A DNA stretch of 35,048 nt from a bacterium (GTDB lineage Bacteria; Patescibacteriota; Minisyncoccia; UBA6257; 2-01-FULL-56-20). Positions 15,577 to 22,201 of the stretch are shown piece after piece (within the stretch, counting starts at the first letter, position 1; each line of letters opens with the position of its first letter). The position numbers and the translations under genes are program-made. A model generated the notes under the pieces. It saw only the letters and a program-made list of their open reading frames with translations. It was not told the DNA's origin and searched no databases. The DNA is taken from positions 1-35,048 of the forward strand of contig JAJYDL010000005.1 in assembly GCA_021777495.1 (NCBI GenBank), written 5' to 3'.

Positions 15577-15592
15577 TAAGGATATTAACTAT
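15572..15592. repeat. Operator-like inverted repeat in the exporter promoter
   Basis: ATAGTTAA (15572-15579) and TTAACTAT (15585-15592) are perfect 8-bp arms around the 5-nt spacer GGATA. The dyad covers the -10 box and predicted start site of the downstream exporter genes, as expected for a repressor site. No regulator gene is next to it. Confidence 0.55.
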
Positions 15593-15623
15593 TATATATC
15601 AAAATAAAAGAAAGGGAATACCC

Positions 15624-16424
15624 ATGGAACCTATCATACGCGTCGAGGGGCTTGCAAAGAAGTTCGGCGATTTTACCGCGGTGGACGGAGTTTCTTTTAG
15701 TGTGGAAAAAGGGGAGATTTTCGCGTTCCTCGGCCCGAACGGGGCGGGAAAATCGACGACCATAAAAATGCTTACGACGGTGCTCACCCCGAGCCGGGGC
15801 ACCATCGCCCTCAACGGCCATGATGCGACAAAGGATCCCGCTGCGGTAAGGCGATCGTTCGGCATCGTGTTTCAGGATCCGAGTCTCGACGACGAACTTA
15901 CGGCCGAGGAGAATATGGAATTCCACGGGGTGCTATACGGGGTGCCGGCAAAGACGAGAAAAGAACGGACACGCCAACTTCTCGAGTTCGTAGAGCTCTG
16001 GGACCGTCGCAAGAGCCTGGTGAAGGAGTTTTCCGGGGGTATGAAGCGCCGCCTCGAGATAGCCCGGGGCCTGCTTCATCATCCCGCGGTCATCTTCCTC
16101 GACGAACCCACCCTTGGGCTCGACCCGCAGACCCGCAATCATATGTGGACCTATCTCCAGGAATTGAACGCCAAAGAGGGGATCACGGTGTTCTTTACGA
16201 CGCACTATATGGAGGAGGCCGAACGGATCGCCCGGCGGATCGCCATAATCGATCACGGGAAGATCATCGCGATGGGCACCGCGGCGGAACTGCGCGAACG
16301 GACGGGAAAGAATTCGCTCGAGGACGCGTTCCTTGCGCTCACCGGGAACGTGATCCGCGAAGAGGAGGCGGGGGCCACGGACCGGATGAGGGCGCGGGGC
16401 AGGATGTGGCAGGGCCGTCGTTGA
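15624..16424 (+). CDS. DrrA-type ABC transporter ATP-binding protein
   Basis: This 266-residue ATPase carries Walker A GPNGAGKSTT, signature FSGGMKRRLEIARGL, Walker B VIFLDEPTLGLD and the H-loop FFTTHYMEEAE. The sequence order and the FGIVFQDPSLDDELTAEEN stretch are typical of the DrrA/NatA/ABC-2 group that exports drugs or glycolipid-like compounds. The start follows AAAGGG by seven nt. The permease gene begins 32 nt downstream. The two genes are divergent from the MacA-like operon and share its intergenic region, which contains an operator-like dyad. Confidence 0.94.
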   Translation: MEPIIRVEGLAKKFGDFTAVDGVSFSVEKGEIFAFLGPNGAGKSTTIKMLTTVLTPSRGTIALNGHDATKDPAAVRRSFGIVFQDPSLDDELTAEENMEFHGVLYGVPAKTRKERTRQLLEFVELWDRRKSLVKEFSGGMKRRLEIARGLLHHPAVIFLDEPTLGLDPQTRNHMWTYLQELNAKEGITVFFTTHYMEEAERIARRIAIIDHGKIIAMGTAAELRERTGKNSLEDAFLALTGNVIREEEAGATDRMRARGRMWQGRR

Positions 16425-16456
16425 TCATTAAACGGACCATTACGAAGAAAACCACC

Positions 16457-17203
16457 ATGAAGACCATTTACATTCTCTGGCTGCGGGAACTCAAGCGGTA
16501 TTTCCGTTCCAAGTCACGGATAATCGGATCGCTTGGCCAGCCGATTCTCTTTTTGCTCGCGCTCGGATACGGGCTTGGAACGGTATTCCAGAAGGCGGGC
16601 GAGGGAAGCTATTTCCAGTTCCTTGCGCCGGGGATAATCGGCATGAGCATCATCTTCACCGCGATCTTTTCGGGGATCCAGATGATATGGGACCGCCAAT
16701 TCGGATTCCTCAAAGAGACCCTCGTGGCCCCGGTGAATCGCTTGAACATCATGATAGGGCGCACGCTCGGCGGTGCGACGGTGGCGACCCTTCAAGGACT
16801 CCTCGTATTTCTCATTGTGCTGATTCCGGGGTTCCATCCCTATAATTGGATGCTCGTGCCCGTGGCGGTGCTTTTCATGCTCCTTGTCGCGCTCCTTTTC
16901 GCGGCGCTCGGGACCACGATCGCATCGCTGCTGGACGACATGCAGGGATTCCAGCTCATCATGAACTTTCTCGTGATGCCGCTCTTTTTCCTTTCGGGGG
17001 CGCTTTTCCCCATCGACGGCCTGCCCGTCGTACTTGCGGGAATTGTAAGGTTCGATCCGCTCTCGTACGGTATCGATTCGTTCAGGATCCTCTTTACGGG
17101 GAGCGGCTCGTTCGGGATAGGGGTCGACTTTGCGGTACTTGCCTCCGTAACGGCGGTATTCCTCGCGCTTGGGAGCTATCTTTTCTCGAAGATCCAGATT
17201 TGA
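16457..17203 (+). CDS. ABC-2 type transporter permease, DrrB-like
   Basis: The product is 248 residues from the ATG at 16457, where the classic start KTIYILWLRELKRYFRSKSR is found; upstream in-frame codons overlap the ATPase gene in another frame and are not used. Six hydrophobic segments follow, with the ABC-2 signature MNFLVMPLFFLSGALFPIDGLP and RFDPLSYGIDSFR near the C terminus. It forms the membrane part of the exporter with the preceding ATPase. Substrate is unknown; drug, lipid or polysaccharide export are all possible for this family. Confidence 0.9.
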   Translation: MKTIYILWLRELKRYFRSKSRIIGSLGQPILFLLALGYGLGTVFQKAGEGSYFQFLAPGIIGMSIIFTAIFSGIQMIWDRQFGFLKETLVAPVNRLNIMIGRTLGGATVATLQGLLVFLIVLIPGFHPYNWMLVPVAVLFMLLVALLFAALGTTIASLLDDMQGFQLIMNFLVMPLFFLSGALFPIDGLPVVLAGIVRFDPLSYGIDSFRILFTGSGSFGIGVDFAVLASVTAVFLALGSYLFSKIQI

Positions 17204-17205
17204 GA

Positions 17206-17245
17206 TAAAAAAGTCCACCAATGCGAAATGGTTCGCATGGGTGGA
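17206..17245 (-). terminator. Rho-independent terminator for the 17256-17675 gene
   Basis: On the minus strand a stem of 13 pairs with one mismatch (17245-17232 with 17227-17214) is followed by six T residues (17212-17207). It lies between two convergent genes and serves the minus-strand gene. Confidence 0.75.
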
Positions 17246-17255
17246 GGGGGCTCCA

Positions 17256-17675
17256 TTAGGAATGGAGCATGAGCGTGATGATGATGCCGAGGATCACGGA
17301 GATGACGCCGGACCATGCGGCAACGGTCCCAAGGACCCGGTGGACGATCGGGATGCGCCTCATACGGACGCCGTTCAGGACCCGTGCGAGGACGAGCGTC
17401 GCCCCGCAAAGTACCGATGCGGCGAGATGCGCGGGGAAGAGCAGCGAGTGCTGGCGGCCGAAGTGCTTTACCGTGACGAATTCCACGAAAAGGATCATGA
17501 CCGCAAGGACGATGAGCGTCCAGGATGCATATGCGGTATGGGATTCGAGGAGCGGTCCTCGGTGAGGCGTTCCAAGCTCCCTGAGGCGCCGACCCGCTAG
17601 GGCCGTCATGACGAGGGAATAGGCGAATGCCACCGCCAGGAAAATGGTAAGGGCCTTTATCGTAACGTCTGCCAA
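17256..17675 (-). CDS. Small four-helix membrane protein, DUF420/b561-like
   Basis: I place the start at a TTG (17675) because AAGGAG lies six nt upstream; this gives 139 residues. The longer frame to 17909 would overlap the divergent promoters and has no membrane character. Four transmembrane helices are visible, with His residues at or near their ends (HTAYASWTLIVLAVMILF, KHFGRQHSLLFPAHLAAS, RIPIVHRVLGTVAAWSGV). This pattern resembles DUF420 or cytochrome b561-like proteins, where His can bind heme or copper. The assignment is tentative. It has its own promoter and terminator. Confidence 0.6.
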   Translation of the reverse strand: MADVTIKALTIFLAVAFAYSLVMTALAGRRLRELGTPHRGPLLESHTAYASWTLIVLAVMILFVEFVTVKHFGRQHSLLFPAHLAASVLCGATLVLARVLNGVRMRRIPIVHRVLGTVAAWSGVISVILGIIITLMLHS

Positions 17676-17708
17676 AGGATACTCCTTCTGCGCGGATGCG
17701 CTGAGGGA

Positions 17709-17737
17709 ATGGTATCCGACATCGGACCGGGATGCAA
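17709..17737 (-). promoter_or_regulatory. Promoter of the four-helix membrane protein
   Basis: On the minus strand TTGCAT (17737-17732) and TACCAT (17714-17709) are spaced 17 nt. Its -35 box lies four nt from the -35 box of the divergent promoter, so both cannot easily be occupied at once. Confidence 0.5.
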
Positions 17738-17740
17738 GAG

Positions 17741-17770
17741 TTAACACCGGAGAGGTATCGGGCGTATAAT
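17741..17770 (+). promoter_or_regulatory. Promoter of the 17777 gene, predicted leaderless
   Basis: TTAACA (17741-17746), an 18-nt spacer and a perfect TATAAT (17765-17770) end six nt before the ATG at 17777. No Shine-Dalgarno sequence is present. Confidence 0.7.
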
Positions 17771-17776
17771 GTTCAT

Positions 17777-18517
17777 ATGAAGATCGAATGGAACAGGGTG
17801 ACATGGTATTCAAAAACGCTTGCGCTTGCGCTCTTCGTAACACTTCCGTTTGCGGGTTTTTTTCTTGGCGTGCGCTACGGAACAATGGCGGAGTCCGCCG
17901 CAGGAGCATTTTTCGCCGGGGCCGGGAATCCCGCTTCGTCCGATGCGGTACCGACCGACGGGCTTATTGCCTATTATCGCAATACGGCGGAATGGCAGAC
18001 TGACGCGAACAATACCGCCGGCGGATTCAGTATCGCGTACCCCATAGATTTCCCGGCACAGGATAATTATTCCCTTGTCCCTTCGACCGATTGGCGGGTG
18101 GGCGCCGACGGGGCGACGGGTACTCTTTATTTCACCCTTACCGTCCCGAAGGCGTTCGAGCCGCAGACGAACTTTTCCGATGCACGCCTCACGGTGGGGA
18201 CGGGCGGAAGCGCAGACGCGCTCGCGGGCTGCCTCCGGCCCGATGCAACAGGCGGTCCTTCCGCGGGGCCCACGTCCACGGCGACGGTGGACGGTATTCC
18301 GTTCGTCGTATTTCGGTCATCGGATGCGGGTGCGGGAAACTATTATGACACCACGAGCTACCGTACGATCCGCGGAGGAACGTGCTACGCGATCGAATAC
18401 ACGGTGCATTCCGCGCAAATCTACAATTACCCCGCATCGTACGGATTGAAACCGTTCAGCGCCGCAAAGATCGATGCGCTGATGGAGAACGTGGTTGGCA
18501 CGTTTAGGTTCCAATAA
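17777..18517 (+). CDS. Hypothetical membrane-anchored exported protein, 246 aa
   Basis: The start is set by the -10 box six nt upstream. A short basic N terminus is followed by one hydrophobic segment (about 13-30, LALALFVTLPFAGFFLGV), probably an uncleaved anchor. The rest appears extracytoplasmic and beta-rich, with two Cys in the second half (GCLRPDAT and GGTCYAIEYTVHS) that could form a disulfide. The pattern FSIAYPIDF at about 76-84 and the closing FSAAKIDALMENVVGTFRFQ resemble the PsbP-like or lipoprotein folds often seen in Patescibacteria exported proteins. I cannot assign a function. The next gene starts 25 nt downstream and is also exported. Confidence 0.7.
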   Translation: MKIEWNRVTWYSKTLALALFVTLPFAGFFLGVRYGTMAESAAGAFFAGAGNPASSDAVPTDGLIAYYRNTAEWQTDANNTAGGFSIAYPIDFPAQDNYSLVPSTDWRVGADGATGTLYFTLTVPKAFEPQTNFSDARLTVGTGGSADALAGCLRPDATGGPSAGPTSTATVDGIPFVVFRSSDAGAGNYYDTTSYRTIRGGTCYAIEYTVHSAQIYNYPASYGLKPFSAAKIDALMENVVGTFRFQ

Positions 18518-18542
18518 ATCATTCACCCATCATCATATTCAT

Positions 18543-19241
18543 ATGAAAACAACAAATAAGATAGCGGTCGTCGTCGTACTTGTCCTCGTCGTACTTTTCG
18601 GTATCGCCGAATTCTTTGCGGCGCCGGTAAGCGCCCCCATTGAGCCCTCGGCGTCATCCTCGGGATCGGCGTCCGCTCCCGTCCTCGAAGCGGCGACGCA
18701 GGTCGTCCAGTATGTCGCATCCATGCCATCGAGCTCGGTGCCGGTCAAGGAGGGGTCCTGCTGGACCAATTCCATCGCGGCGGCCTTCCGCGGGGATGCA
18801 TGGCGATGTGCAGTCGGCAATGATATCAGCGACCCGTGTTTCCAGATCCCCGGCGCGCAGAAGCTTCTTTGCAATGTGAATCCCACGAAGCCGAACGATA
18901 CATCGACGTTCGTCCTCCAGCTCACAAAGCCTCTTCAGAAGCCGCAGCCGGTACAAGGGGTGGAACCCGCGGGATCGGGTTGGCTCATCGAGCTCAAAGG
19001 GGGGACGCTCTGTACGCCATATACCGGCACGCTGCCGTTCACCGCGAACGGCGAGGCGCCGAGCTACGCCTGCGCGCCGGGACCGCTGGGAAAGGATATA
19101 TCCATCTTCAATATCAACACGTCATCCTCGCCGTGGACCGCCGACATCGGCACGATCGCGCGCGCGCCCGCGAACTCGACGTCGGGCCTTCCGGTCATCG
19201 CATCCTCATCGACCGTCCCTATCGTAACGATCTGGCAGTAG
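18543..19241 (+). CDS. Hypothetical exported protein with conserved Cys-rich domain, 232 aa
   Basis: The ATG at 18543 starts a clear signal or anchor sequence (KIAVVVVLVLVVLFGIAEFF), followed by a Ser/Pro/Ala-rich linker. The mature domain contains GSCWTNSIAAAFRGDAWRCA, then GNDISDPCF and LLCNVNP, with more Cys at TLCTPYTG and YACAPG. I recall a similar combination of R-x-DA-x-RC and GN-x-I-x-DPCF in exported proteins of actinobacteria; the family has no known role. At least six Cys suggest disulfide bonds outside the membrane. No Shine-Dalgarno sequence is seen, so it is probably translated from the message of the preceding gene. Confidence 0.7.
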   Translation: MKTTNKIAVVVVLVLVVLFGIAEFFAAPVSAPIEPSASSSGSASAPVLEAATQVVQYVASMPSSSVPVKEGSCWTNSIAAAFRGDAWRCAVGNDISDPCFQIPGAQKLLCNVNPTKPNDTSTFVLQLTKPLQKPQPVQGVEPAGSGWLIELKGGTLCTPYTGTLPFTANGEAPSYACAPGPLGKDISIFNINTSSSPWTADIGTIARAPANSTSGLPVIASSSTVPIVTIWQ

Positions 19242-19258
19242 TGCCGCCTCCTTCGCCA

Positions 19259-20026
19259 TCAAAGGTAGCCCACCTTCGAAAGCCACTCTTCGTTCTCCCA
19301 TTCCCATAGGCGTTTTGCGCCAAGGAAGGCCTGGAAATCATTCTGCCATTCGGGAAATTCCTTGAGTTCGATTTCGCCGAAAGGATCTCCCCATTCATGG
19401 GCGCATTGCCGCATGACGGGGTCGCGCCAATCCGTCTTTATTTTTTCGATCCCGCCCTTCACTCTGCGTACCGCGCCGCAGCGGACGCATCGCTGAATCT
19501 GGTCTATGCGGAGGATCCACCGCGTGGAAAGCTCGGGGAATTGGTCCCTCAGCGCATCCATGTATGCCGAGGTCTGAAGCGAATAGTCGCGGTATACCGA
19601 CCCCGATGTCTTGATGTCGAGTACGCCGAGCTTCCCGCCGATGCGTGCGACGGCGTCCACCGTGCCCGCGTAGCGGTGGTCGTAATTTACGATACGCCGC
19701 TCCACGAGTTCCGGGGCGACCTCGATGCGGTTCGCCATGAGGAATGCCGAGAACGATCGTACCGCCGGGAGGATTGCCGGCGGCACTTTCGGATTCCTGT
19801 CGAGAAGAATCCCTTCCACCGCTTCGTGGATCATGGTGCCTTCGACCGCGGATCGCTCCGTTGCCTCGGTGGCGGCGCGATAGCTCTTCGCCTCGCCATA
19901 ATAATAGTAGAGCGCGGGTTTCGCTTTGATCGAGACGATCTTCGTGACGCGCGGATACCACACATCGTCGATGACGTATCCTGATTGCTCCTTGAATTCG
20001 TCGACGGTCTTCGGATCTCCTTTCAT
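19259..20026 (-). CDS. PD-(D/E)XK nuclease superfamily protein
   Basis: This 255-residue protein carries the motifs of Cas4/RecB-like nucleases. GTMIHEAVE (His67), GTVDAVARI (Asp124), LGVLDIKTSGS (Asp137 and Lys139) and the QTSAY helix (Gln151, Tyr155) match motifs I to IV. The start, with YPRVTKIVSIKAKPAL, also matches the phage-type members of this superfamily. An additional segment with Cys180, Cys183, Cys208 and His210 could bind zinc. There is no neighbouring helicase, recombinase or CRISPR gene, so its pathway (repair, phage remnant or DNA uptake) is not clear. No convincing promoter was found upstream. Confidence 0.85.
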   Translation of the reverse strand: MKGDPKTVDEFKEQSGYVIDDVWYPRVTKIVSIKAKPALYYYYGEAKSYRAATEATERSAVEGTMIHEAVEGILLDRNPKVPPAILPAVRSFSAFLMANRIEVAPELVERRIVNYDHRYAGTVDAVARIGGKLGVLDIKTSGSVYRDYSLQTSAYMDALRDQFPELSTRWILRIDQIQRCVRCGAVRRVKGGIEKIKTDWRDPVMRQCAHEWGDPFGEIELKEFPEWQNDFQAFLGAKRLWEWENEEWLSKVGYL

Positions 20027-20097
20027 TGTGCGGTAAGGATTGGTTTTTTTATGTATCGATAAAGTGCCTATGTGGTGCCCCGATCATGCGGAGTTCG

Positions 20098-21501
20098 CTA
20101 TGAAAGCAGGGCCGAAGTGTGATTCACGATGTCTCCCGCACCCATCATGATGACGATAGGGGAGCGCCGCCGCGCTGCGGGGGGAAGGGCCGAAAGGACG
20201 GCGGCAAGTGCCGCAGGAAGGTCCTTCGGATCGTCGACGAAGCGAACCGCACGGCGCGGGTTCCGCCGCCGCATGGCTGCGGCAAGGTCCGCGGACGTGC
20301 GTGGAGAACCTTCATCCCGTCCGCGTACGCGGTAAAGGGGGAGGAGTATCGTGGCGTCCGCATCGTCGAATGCCGCCGTAAACTCTTTGAAAAGGAGCGA
20401 AAGGCGTTTTCCTTGATGGGGCTGGAACACGCAGATAAGAGGCCGGCCGCGGTAGTGTTCCTTCATGGCGGAAAGCGTGGCGCGGATCTCTGTCGGGTGG
20501 TGGGCGTAATCGTCGTACACGAGCGCCGTGCGTTCTCCGGCCGGGGTCGGTATCGATGCGGTTCCCCGGAGCTCCATGCGGCGCCATGCGCCCCGGTAGC
20601 TGCCGATGGCGCGGAGGATCTTCGCGTCCGGAATGCCGAGCACGCGCGCCGCGCGGAATGCCCCCTCCGCATTCGAAAGGTTGTGCGACCCGAATATCTT
20701 GATGCGTGCACCGACGGCCTTTACGGAGACGCCGCCATGGAGGGAGTACCAGACCACACGGAGCTTCTTACGTTTCGCAAGCGCGGCGATGCGGGGGGCA
20801 AGCGAACGAAGATTTGCGTCATCCCGATTGAGCACAAGCGCGCCGCCCTCGGTCGTGTTCGCAAGGAATTGCATGAATGTCCGTTTCGCATCCGCAATGT
20901 CTTTATAGATATCGAGATGCTCCCGGTCGATATTCGTTACGATCGCGACGAAGGGGGAGTAATGGAGGAATGCGCGTCCGTATTCGTCGGCTTCGACGAC
21001 GAGCCACGGACTTTTCCCGGAGCGGAAGTTCGTACCGCCGAACTCGCGCAGGTTATTGCCGACGATGACCGTCGGGTCGAGCCCTCCTTCGATGAGGGCA
21101 AGCGCGACGAGGGCGGTTGTGGTGCTCTTACCATGCGATCCCGCAACGGCAATCGTTTTATGGGTGCGGGTGAGTTCCCCGAGCGCCTCGGGATAGGTGA
21201 GTATTCTCATGCCTCTGCGAGCAGCTTCGGCGATCTCGGGATTATTGGCCGGAATTGCCTGGCTTTTTACTATCAAAAGCGCCTTTGGGGGTATATTTGC
21301 CTTTTTATGGCCTATTTTTACGTTTACAGAGGACTTTTTGAAGCTTTCGGTAATCTGGTGCTTTAGAGCGTCAGAACCCGAAACGGCCCATTTTTTTGAC
21401 AAAAAATAGCGAGCGAGAGCACTCATACCGATTCCGCCGATTCCAATGAAATGAATTATCTTCTTTGAAACGTCGGAACTTCTCGCGGGGGGTTTTGCCA
21501 T
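20098..21501 (-). CDS. murC: UDP-N-acetylmuramate-L-alanine ligase (MurC)
   Basis: The 467-residue ligase adds L-Ala to UDP-MurNAc in the cytoplasm. The N-terminal nucleotide-binding motif GIGGIGMSALA is at 20-30 and the ATP loop GSHGKSTT at 121-128. Further conserved pieces are VVEADEYGRAFL, NIDREHLDIYKD and VYDDYAHHPTEIRATL. The start at 21501 is chosen because an upstream ATG (21510) lies inside the TATAAT box. The -10 box ends seven nt before the chosen ATG, making the transcript leaderless. murG and ftsW lie further upstream on the same strand but are separated by gltX and other genes, so this is not the usual dcw operon. Confidence 0.95.
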   Translation of the reverse strand: MAKPPARSSDVSKKIIHFIGIGGIGMSALARYFLSKKWAVSGSDALKHQITESFKKSSVNVKIGHKKANIPPKALLIVKSQAIPANNPEIAEAARRGMRILTYPEALGELTRTHKTIAVAGSHGKSTTTALVALALIEGGLDPTVIVGNNLREFGGTNFRSGKSPWLVVEADEYGRAFLHYSPFVAIVTNIDREHLDIYKDIADAKRTFMQFLANTTEGGALVLNRDDANLRSLAPRIAALAKRKKLRVVWYSLHGGVSVKAVGARIKIFGSHNLSNAEGAFRAARVLGIPDAKILRAIGSYRGAWRRMELRGTASIPTPAGERTALVYDDYAHHPTEIRATLSAMKEHYRGRPLICVFQPHQGKRLSLLFKEFTAAFDDADATILLPLYRVRGRDEGSPRTSADLAAAMRRRNPRRAVRFVDDPKDLPAALAAVLSALPPAARRRSPIVIMMGAGDIVNHTSALLS

Positions 21502-21508
21502 GCAATAC

Positions 21509-21514
21509 ATTATA
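21509..21514 (-). promoter_or_regulatory. murC -10 box, predicted leaderless
   Basis: A perfect TATAAT on the minus strand ends seven nt before the ATG at 21501. A weak TTTTGG is found 17 nt upstream (21537-21532). Confidence 0.55.
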
Positions 21515-21549
21515 TTACCAGCCTTATAAATCCAAAAGGGAACCGTGGC

Positions 21550-21668
21550 TTCTCACAAACACTATCTGTCGCACAAGATATATTTTACGACAGATATAGG
21601 TGAGAAAGACGCTTTCTCTTTAATATCCCTTTTGAACCCTTTCACCCTCTTTGCGTTGAATATTAAAG
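21550..21668. other. Nested inverted repeats between murC and the exported-protein gene
   Basis: Three perfect inverted repeats fill this gap. The first is composite: outer arms TTCTCAC/GTGAGAA (21550-21556, 21600-21606) around inner arms TATCTGTCG/CGACAGATA (21563-21571, 21588-21596). The second is GAGAAAG/CTTTCTC (21602-21608, 21612-21618) with a 3-nt loop. The third is CTTTAATAT/ATATTAAAG (21618-21626, 21660-21668) and includes the stop codon of the upstream gene. The arms of the first two overlap, so they may be alternative folds. No clear T tract follows on the minus strand. It may be a terminator, a processed 3' end or a small structured RNA. Confidence 0.45.
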
Positions 21669-22139
21669 GCTCTTCGTCACTATTCCCGCAACCCATGCGG
21701 CAAGTCCCTGGAGCGCCCCCACAATCCATGCAAAAACATCTGCCACGAAGTTCGTGAACCCTTGGATCTGGATACCGGTCGCATCGTAGAACCACACATC
21801 GAAACTTTGTACGTAGGACCTCCAATCCACGGTCACAGTGACCCCGCTTGGAACCCCCGGTGCCCCGGCCGAACCGCCACCAGTGACGGAGACCGACCCG
21901 TTCGTGCTCTTTATATTGTTGAAAAACGTCGTAAAGGACGATATGAGGTTCTGAAAGGAGTTCGAAAAATTATATCCTTGGCCGATGGCCGCGCCAGGGT
22001 TCGCCGCGGGTGCGGTGGGACCGAGCGCATATGCATGGGCTCTGGGCGTCGTCCCTGATGCCGCGGCGAGAATCAAAATACCGGCCACCGGGATTACGAT
22101 GGCAAGCTTCGCAAAGAACGCGGGGTTGTTCTTTTGCAT
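21663..22139 (-). CDS. Hypothetical exported protein, 158 aa
   Basis: An N-terminal signal or anchor (about 11-28, LAIVIPVAGILILAAASG) is followed by an AHAYA site that suits signal peptidase. The middle is Gly/Ser/Asn-rich and of low complexity (SVTGGGSAGAPGVPSGVTVTV). The C terminus is a long hydrophobic helix (about 128-154, VADVFAWIVGALQGLAAWVAG). I do not recognise the family. The gene has a good promoter with a palindrome overlapping the -35 box, which suggests regulated expression, and it is followed by strong inverted repeats. Confidence 0.65.
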   Translation of the reverse strand: MQKNNPAFFAKLAIVIPVAGILILAAASGTTPRAHAYALGPTAPAANPGAAIGQGYNFSNSFQNLISSFTTFFNNIKSTNGSVSVTGGGSAGAPGVPSGVTVTVDWRSYVQSFDVWFYDATGIQIQGFTNFVADVFAWIVGALQGLAAWVAGIVTKSL

Positions 22140-22150
22140 AGTATAAAATT

Positions 22151-22179
22151 ATTCTACAAACTTTTACTTCGAACGGCAA
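22151..22179 (-). promoter_or_regulatory. Promoter of the exported protein gene
   Basis: On the minus strand TTGCCG (22179-22174) and TAGAAT (22156-22151) are spaced 17 nt. The -10 box ends 11 nt before the ATG at 22139, so the leader would be about four or five nt. Confidence 0.6.
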
Positions 22180-22188
22180 TATATTGCC
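22175..22188. repeat. Palindrome overlapping the -35 box
   Basis: GGCAATATATTGCC is a perfect 14-bp palindrome that contains most of the TTGCCG -35 box of the exported protein gene. It may be an operator, or the stem of a weak terminator after gltX (13 nt downstream of that gene's stop, without a T tract). Confidence 0.4.
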
Positions 22189-22201
22189 TCGGACGGGGCC
22201 C

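Noticed and set aside
16145-16456. Longer start for the ABC-2 permease
   Set aside because: The extra 104 residues overlap the ATPase gene in another frame and have no membrane character. The usual N terminus begins at 16457.
17676-17909. Longer start for the four-helix membrane protein
   Set aside because: The extension overlaps both divergent promoters and the opposite gene, and is not hydrophobic. A TTG with AAGGAG upstream fits better.
21502-21510. ATG at 21510 as the murC start
   Set aside because: It overlaps the TATAAT box. The ATG at 21501 lies seven nt downstream of the box, like other starts in this window.
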